A stretch of DNA of 51,779 nucleotides from Pseudomonadota bacterium (GTDB lineage Bacteria; Pseudomonadota; Gammaproteobacteria; Burkholderiales; Burkholderiaceae_C), in the NCBI GenBank assembly GCA_029779845.1, contig JAKOZT010000045.1, positions 1 through 51,779 on the forward strand, given 5' to 3'. Positions within the stretch are counted from its first letter, which is position 1, and each line of letters begins with the position of its first letter. The translations under genes were made by a program, and so were the position numbers. Of the stretch, positions 47,464 through 51,779 are shown one piece after another. The notes under the pieces are model-generated. The model saw only the letters and a program-made list of their open reading frames with translations, searched no databases and was not told where the DNA came from.

Positions 47464-47481
47464 GGCTTCCATAATTCCCGC
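47464..47481 (+). promoter_or_regulatory. Shared 18-base element upstream of glycosyltransferase operon
   Basis: GGCTTCCATAATTCCCGC matches the element at 39010-39027 at 15 of 18 positions. CATAAT could be a -10 box; no good -35 is seen at the right distance. It lies 30 bases before the ATG at 47512. Confidence 0.4.
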
Positions 47482-47511
47482 TGCTCCAGCACTTCGATCA
47501 CCGATCCGACC

Positions 47512-48732
47512 ATGACGATGCAGCAAACCGGCCCCTGGCAATCCGCGCGGCGCGTGCTCTACCACCATCGCACGCAGGGCAAGGCGGTCGAGGGCGTGCA
47601 CATCCGCGGCATCGCCGACGCGCTGAAAGCCGGCGGCGTGGCGGTCGACGTGCTCTCGCTGCCCGGCGCCGACCCGTATGCCTCGCCCAAGGCGATGTCG
47701 CCGACCCGGCAGGCGACACCGTTGATGCGCATCGTCGCCAAGCTGCCGGAACCTTTGTTCGAGTGCGCCGAGTTCGCCTACAACGCGGTGGTCGCGTGGC
47801 GCATCCTCGGCTACCTGCGCCGCCATCGCGACGTCGACTTCATCTACGAGCGCTACTCGCTGTTCATGTTCGCCGGCCTTCTGGTGGCGCGCCTGAAGGG
47901 CCTGCCGTTCTTCCTCGAGGTGAACGATTCCTCCGAGGTGGTGCGCGTGCGGCCGCTGTTCTTCCGCCGCATCGCTTCGATGATCGAGCGCTGGGTGTTC
48001 CGCAAGGCCACCGGCCTGGTGTTCGTCTCGCGCGTCTTCATGCAGCGCATGGAGCAGGCGCACGGGCAACTGGCGCCCTCGATCGTGACGCCCAACGCGG
48101 CGAACATCGACAAGTTCAGCTTCACGCCCGAGCAGCGTGCGCAGGCGCGCGCGAAGTACGGGCTCGACGGCGCGGTGGTGTGCGGCTATCTCGGCGCGTT
48201 CGTGCCCTGGCACGCGATCGACAAGTTCGTCTACGCGATCGCGGATCGCCTCGAGGCCGCGCCGCACCTCAAGCTGCTGCTGGTGGGCGACGGGGCCACC
48301 TTCGCGGAGGTGAACGACTTCGTCCGGCGCAAGGGGCTCGACCAGCGCGTGATCCTGACCGGCCGCGTCTCGCACGACGAGGTGCCCGGGCTGCTTGCGG
48401 CGATGGACATGGCCGTACTGCCCAGCGCCGGCGACTACACCTCGCCGGTCAAGCTGTTCGAGTTCATGGCTTCGGGCGTCGCGCCGGTGGCGCCGGACTT
48501 CGATCCGATCCAGGAAGTGCTGATGCCCGGCCGCACCGGCTGGATCTTCCGTGCCGGCGACATGGAAGCCGCGGTCGACGCGGTGCTCGAGCGCAGCCGC
48601 GATCCGGACGCGCTGCGCCAGGTGGGGTCGGCCGCACGCGAGTACATCCGCACCGAGCGCCAGTGGCGCAACAACGTGGAGCAATTGCTGAACTTCCACG
48701 TGATGCTGGGCGGAAGCTCGTCGCATGCGTGA
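47512..48732 (+). CDS. Glycosyltransferase family 4
   Basis: This 406-residue GT-B glycosyltransferase probably adds a sugar to the lipid-linked repeat unit on the cytoplasmic side. The N-terminal acceptor half contains FIYERYSLFMFAGLLVAR. The C-terminal donor half has VTPNAANIDKF, LLVGDGATFAEVNDFV and the SPVKLFEFMASGVAPVAPDF pattern, whose E-x7-E-like region binds the nucleotide sugar in GT4 enzymes. The start could be 47512 or the ATG at 47518. It begins a second EPS operon and overlaps the next gene by eight bases. Confidence 0.88.
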   Translation: MTMQQTGPWQSARRVLYHHRTQGKAVEGVHIRGIADALKAGGVAVDVLSLPGADPYASPKAMSPTRQATPLMRIVAKLPEPLFECAEFAYNAVVAWRILGYLRRHRDVDFIYERYSLFMFAGLLVARLKGLPFFLEVNDSSEVVRVRPLFFRRIASMIERWVFRKATGLVFVSRVFMQRMEQAHGQLAPSIVTPNAANIDKFSFTPEQRAQARAKYGLDGAVVCGYLGAFVPWHAIDKFVYAIADRLEAAPHLKLLLVGDGATFAEVNDFVRRKGLDQRVILTGRVSHDEVPGLLAAMDMAVLPSAGDYTSPVKLFEFMASGVAPVAPDFDPIQEVLMPGRTGWIFRAGDMEAAVDAVLERSRDPDALRQVGSAAREYIRTERQWRNNVEQLLNFHVMLGGSSSHA

Positions 48733-50008
48733 CTCGCTCGCGATGCAGAGCTTCGCAACGCGCACGGAGCTGCGCCCCCACCGCGTCGGTGACAACGCGA
48801 TGAATGCGCAGGGCGAGCAGCAGCGCGCGCGCAGGATGCGCGTCGCGCTGGTCACGCCGATGCTGCCGGTGGCGCACGACCTCACGCGCGGCCGCTACAT
48901 CCACGAGACGGCGCGCTGTCTGTCGAAGATCGCTGACGTGCGCGTGTTCTTCCAGACGCTGCGCTATCCGAACCTGCCCGGCCTGGTGCCCAAGAGCTAC
49001 CTGTATGGCGACGTGCCGGACGACTACCGGCTGGAAGGCATCGATGTCGAGGCCTTCGGCTACCGGTCGCTGCCCGTCCTGGGGCGTCCGCTCAACGGAT
49101 GGCTGGCGGCGCGCGCGCTGACACCGCGCGTCGCCCGCTTCGAGCCGGACGTCGTGATCGGCTACTGGGTCTATCCCGACGGCTTCGCCGCGCTTCAGGC
49201 GGCGCGCAGCCTCGGCAAGCCCTGTGTCGTGGGCGCGCTCGGCTCCGACATCCACGTCCGCTCGGGCACCAATGCCTGGCTGACCCGCCACACCATCGAG
49301 CGCGCCGACGCGCTGGTCGTCGTCAGCGAAGCGATGCGCCGCAGCGCCATTGCGCAGTACGGCGCGGCGCCCGAGCGCGCGCACACCATCGTCAACGGAT
49401 TCAACCGCTCGGTATTCCGCCACCAGGATCAGGCGCAGGCCCGCGCCGCGCTGCAATTGCCGGCCGATGGCAAGCTGATCGTCTACGTAGGCCGCTTCGT
49501 CGAAGCCAAGGGTTTGGTCGAACTGCTGGACGCCTTCGCCGACATGGCCGGGGAAGACGCGCATGTGCGCCTGGCCCTGATCGGCGACGGCGTCATGGCG
49601 GCGCAGTTGCCCGGCCTGATCGAGACTCGCGCGCTGCAAGGGCGCGTGCTGCTGCCGGGGAGCATGGAGCCCGAGGGCGTGGCACGCTGGATCTGCGCCG
49701 CCGACGCGCTGACGCTGCCGAGCTGGTCCGAAGGCTATCCGAACGTGGTCGTCGAAGCGCTGGCCTGCGGCACGCCCGTTGTGGCCACCGACGTGGGTGG
49801 AACGCGCGAGATCCTCGGGGAAAGCGGCGGCCTGCTCATCCCGCCGCGCGATCCCGCCGCATTGAAGGCGGCGCTCGGCGACGTGTTGGGCCGTTCCTGG
49901 GACCGCCGCGCCATCGCCGCGGCGATGGCACGCAGCTGGGACGACGTGGCGCAAGAGACGCTGCGGGTGTGCGAGTCCGTGCTGCGCTCCGCCCCGCGAC
50001 CGGCCTGA
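48725..50008 (+). CDS. Glycosyltransferase family 4
   Basis: A second GT-B enzyme, up to 427 residues. The fold starts at MRVALVTPMLPVAHDLTRG (about residue 38). The donor half shows VNGFNRSVF, LIVYVGRFVEAKGLVELLDA, LIGDGVMAAQLPGLIE and the clear GT4 motif SWSEGYPNVVVEALACGTPVVATDVGG. Starts at 48725, 48743, 48800 or 48836 are all possible; 48725 is kept because it overlaps the upstream stop, but none has a good ribosome binding site. Sugar and linkage cannot be told from sequence. Confidence 0.88.
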   Translation: MRDSLAMQSFATRTELRPHRVGDNAMNAQGEQQRARRMRVALVTPMLPVAHDLTRGRYIHETARCLSKIADVRVFFQTLRYPNLPGLVPKSYLYGDVPDDYRLEGIDVEAFGYRSLPVLGRPLNGWLAARALTPRVARFEPDVVIGYWVYPDGFAALQAARSLGKPCVVGALGSDIHVRSGTNAWLTRHTIERADALVVVSEAMRRSAIAQYGAAPERAHTIVNGFNRSVFRHQDQAQARAALQLPADGKLIVYVGRFVEAKGLVELLDAFADMAGEDAHVRLALIGDGVMAAQLPGLIETRALQGRVLLPGSMEPEGVARWICAADALTLPSWSEGYPNVVVEALACGTPVVATDVGGTREILGESGGLLIPPRDPAALKAALGDVLGRSWDRRAIAAAMARSWDDVAQETLRVCESVLRSAPRPA

Positions 50009-50024
50009 CGAACGGAAGACCTTC

Positions 50025-51149
50025 ATGGACGCGAACTCCCTGTTTGCCGCGGCCAGCGCGTTCGTCGGCTACACCTACGTCGGCTATCCGCTGCTCATGT
50101 GGGCGTTGTCGCGCCGACGTCCGGCGCCAACGCCGGCGCATCCCGCGCCATGGCCCGAGGTGACGGTCGTGATGGCCGCACACAACGAAGCGCGCAAGGT
50201 CGCGGCGAAGATCCTCAACCTGCGCGAGCTCGACTACCCGCGCGACCGGCTGCACATCATCGTCGTGTCCGACGGCTCGACCGACGACACCGTCGACGTG
50301 CTGAGGCAGGAGCCGGGCGTGTTCGTCATCGAATGCATCGAGCGGGCCGGCAAGGCCAATGCCATCAACCTGGGCATGCAACGGGTGACGACACCGCTGG
50401 TGATGCTCTGCGACGTTCGCCAGCGCATCGAGCCGGGCGCGCTCAAGCAACTGGTGAGCCGAGTGCTCGAGCCCGGCGTCGGGGCCGCCAGCGGCGAACT
50501 GGTCCATGTCGACCCCGCGACGCGCGTGGCCGCGAGCATCGGCCTGTACTGGCGCTACGAGAAGTGGATCCGCCATTGCGAAAGCCTGGTGCGTTCGACC
50601 GTGGGAGCCACCGGTGCGCTCTACGTCATGCGCCGCGAACTCTTCGTGCCGCTGGATACGGGCACGCTGCTCGACGACCTCGAAATCCCGATGAACATCG
50701 CGAGGCAGGGCCAGCGCGTGGTGTTCGAGCCGTCGGCCATCGTTTCAGACGAACTGCAAGCAGATCTGGCGGGTGAACGAGGGCGCAAGATACGCACGCT
50801 GGCGGGCAACTACCAGTCGGCGCTGCGGCATCCGTGGATGCTGCTGCCGTTCGCGAATCCGCTGTGGTTCCAGTTCATCTCGCACAAGATCTTCCGGCTG
50901 CTCGTGCCCTATGCGCTCCTGCTGGCATTGGGCGCGAGCTTGATGTCGCCGAACCCGTGGGTGCAGGCGGCCGGCGGCGCTCAGGCCGTCTTCTACTGCG
51001 CCTCCGTCGCCGCGATGATCCATGCACCGCTTCGCCGGACGCGTCTGCTCGGATTCGGCGCGGTGTTCGTCGACATGAACGTCTCCGTGGTGCGGGCGCT
51101 GCTCGTCTACCTGCGCGGCTCGACCGGCAGCGTCTGGAAGAAGGCATAG
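50025..51149 (+). CDS. Membrane glycosyltransferase family 2
   Basis: This 374-residue processive-type GT2 enzyme has an N-terminal membrane segment (FVGYTYVGYPLLMWAL), a GT-A catalytic domain and two or three C-terminal membrane helices (from about 290). Catalytic motifs: VTVVMAAHNEA, VVSDGSTDDT, the AGKANAINLGM stretch, CDVRQ in the DXD position, LLDDLEIPMN and a GNYQSALRH near the QxxRW position. It is the last gene of the glycosyltransferase operon, 16 bases after the GT4 gene. Confidence 0.88.
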   Translation: MDANSLFAAASAFVGYTYVGYPLLMWALSRRRPAPTPAHPAPWPEVTVVMAAHNEARKVAAKILNLRELDYPRDRLHIIVVSDGSTDDTVDVLRQEPGVFVIECIERAGKANAINLGMQRVTTPLVMLCDVRQRIEPGALKQLVSRVLEPGVGAASGELVHVDPATRVAASIGLYWRYEKWIRHCESLVRSTVGATGALYVMRRELFVPLDTGTLLDDLEIPMNIARQGQRVVFEPSAIVSDELQADLAGERGRKIRTLAGNYQSALRHPWMLLPFANPLWFQFISHKIFRLLVPYALLLALGASLMSPNPWVQAAGGAQAVFYCASVAAMIHAPLRRTRLLGFGAVFVDMNVSVVRALLVYLRGSTGSVWKKA

Positions 51150-51175
51150 GCTTCTACCGGCCGCTGAAAGCGTTG

Positions 51176-51210
51176 AACCGACCCGTCCGGAAATCTCCGG
51201 GGGGTCGGTT
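51176..51210. terminator. Terminator hairpin between convergent genes
   Basis: AACCGACCC (51176-51184) pairs with GGGTCGGTT (51202-51210), with a further CCGG/CCGG pairing inside. The T-run is short in both directions. It lies between the GT2 stop and the stop of the convergent minus-strand gene. Confidence 0.55.
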
Positions 51211-51242
51211 CGTCATGCAGCGCAACGCTGCGTCAGCTCAAC

Positions 51243-51779
51243 TCAACGCTCGACCGCGCCCAGGTCGGCGGCGGAGCCGCTCGTGGCGCGTGCCACTCCG
51301 ACGTTGCTCGTATTGAGCTGGTACGTGACGGGGTGGCTCGATACCGCGGAGAGATTCGCCTGGGCGTTGTCGATCACCGCCGAGCCTGCAAGGGGCACGA
51401 GCGTGTCGATGTCGACCGGCGGCGTGGTGCCGGTGATGAAGTTGGAGGTGCCCAGGATCTGGCCGGGGACGGTGTGCCACGGGTCGTTGTCGCTCCAGCG
51501 CGAGTTGATCCAGTTGCGGCCGAAGTTCAGGATGCCGCCGGCGGTCCAGGATGAGCCGATCTCGGTGTCGGCGCGCAACATGGCGTAGGGGATGGCGTCG
51601 TCGTAGATGAAGATGTTGTTCCAGATCTCGGCGCGCTCCTCGGTGGTGGCGAGGTGGAACATCACGGCGTAGCCGTTGCCGGTCAGACGCACGGTGTTGT
51701 TGAAGAAGTACAGCGTGCCCTTGCGGAAGATGGGCTCGCCCCAGCTGGCGCCGGGGGAGGAGCCGTAGTGGTCGCCGCC
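51243..51779 (-). CDS. Secreted right-handed beta-helix protein (partial, C-terminal end)
   Basis: The frame is open through the right edge of the window, so only the last 178 residues are visible. The repeating pattern LYFFNNTVRLTG...VMFHLATTEERAEIWNNIFIYDD is that of pectate-lyase-like beta-helix proteins. The end (PLAGSAVIDNA ... SGSAADLGAVER) matches the 'choice-of-anchor Q' type of C-terminus, from memory of that family. No PEP-CTERM sorting signal is present at this end. Next to an EPS locus it could be a polysaccharide-modifying or surface protein, but nothing visible proves an enzyme. Confidence 0.7.
   Translation of the reverse strand, partial: GGDHYGSSPGASWGEPIFRKGTLYFFNNTVRLTGNGYAVMFHLATTEERAEIWNNIFIYDDAIPYAMLRADTEIGSSWTAGGILNFGRNWINSRWSDNDPWHTVPGQILGTSNFITGTTPPVDIDTLVPLAGSAVIDNAQANLSAVSSHPVTYQLNTSNVGVARATSGSAADLGAVER

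Overview
The window is about 70% GC with dense, short-gapped operons. Gene order and protein character point to a betaproteobacterium of the order Burkholderiales, probably near Rubrivivax/Leptothrix. The main clues are sdhB-sdhE-gltA, then leuC-entericidin-leuD-leuB-asd-fimV-truA-trpFBA-accD, then folC-dedD-cvpA-purF-metZ-gltX. All of this is read from sequence and family knowledge; no database search was possible.

Layout. 1-2435: end of the succinate dehydrogenase operon, its FAD-assembly factor and citrate synthase, closed by a terminator. 2488-14293: leucine biosynthesis (leuC, leuD, leuB) with a 42-residue entericidin-like lipoprotein between leuC and leuD, then asd, the polar scaffold FimV, truA, trpF-trpB-trpA and accD. 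14509-30107: an accessory biosynthetic island lying exactly between accD and folC, two genes that are usually neighbours. It holds a five-gene overlapping operon (NRPS-PKS-aminotransferase, NRPS, two alpha/beta hydrolases, Sfp-type phosphopantetheinyl transferase) and a convergent small methyltransferase. 30253-37053: folC, dedD-like SPOR protein, cvpA, purF, metZ and gltX. 37115-37433: tRNA-Ala(GGC), tRNA-Glu(TTC) and tRNA-Asp(GTC) behind a clear promoter and closed by a two-way terminator. 37488-51149: an exopolysaccharide locus of the exosortase-A (XrtA/PEP-CTERM) type: ugd (minus strand), priming sugar transferase, Wza-type export lipoprotein, Wzz-type chain-length protein, tyrosine autokinase, outer-membrane beta-barrel, XrtA ATPase with an extra C-terminal domain, and three glycosyltransferases. 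51243-end: the C-terminal part of a secreted beta-helix protein on the minus strand.

Most novel content. (1) The NRPS-PKS island. The specificity codes read as threonine (DFWNIGMVHK) and glycine-like (DILQLGMVWK). The PKS module loads malonyl, has no reductase and ends in a built-in aminotransferase. The assembly line ends in C-T-T without its own A or thioesterase domain. A Thr-(beta-amino C2 unit)-Gly backbone is therefore predicted, with release left to unusual partners. (2) The two hydrolases resemble the exosortase-A-associated hydrolases, and both depart from the GxSxG serine. An XrtA-type polysaccharide locus lies in the same window, which suggests a link between the small molecule and the envelope system. 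(3) The XrtA ATPase is fused to a WecB-like UDP-sugar epimerase fold that has lost its recognisable catalytic residues, so it may be a sensor or docking pseudoenzyme.
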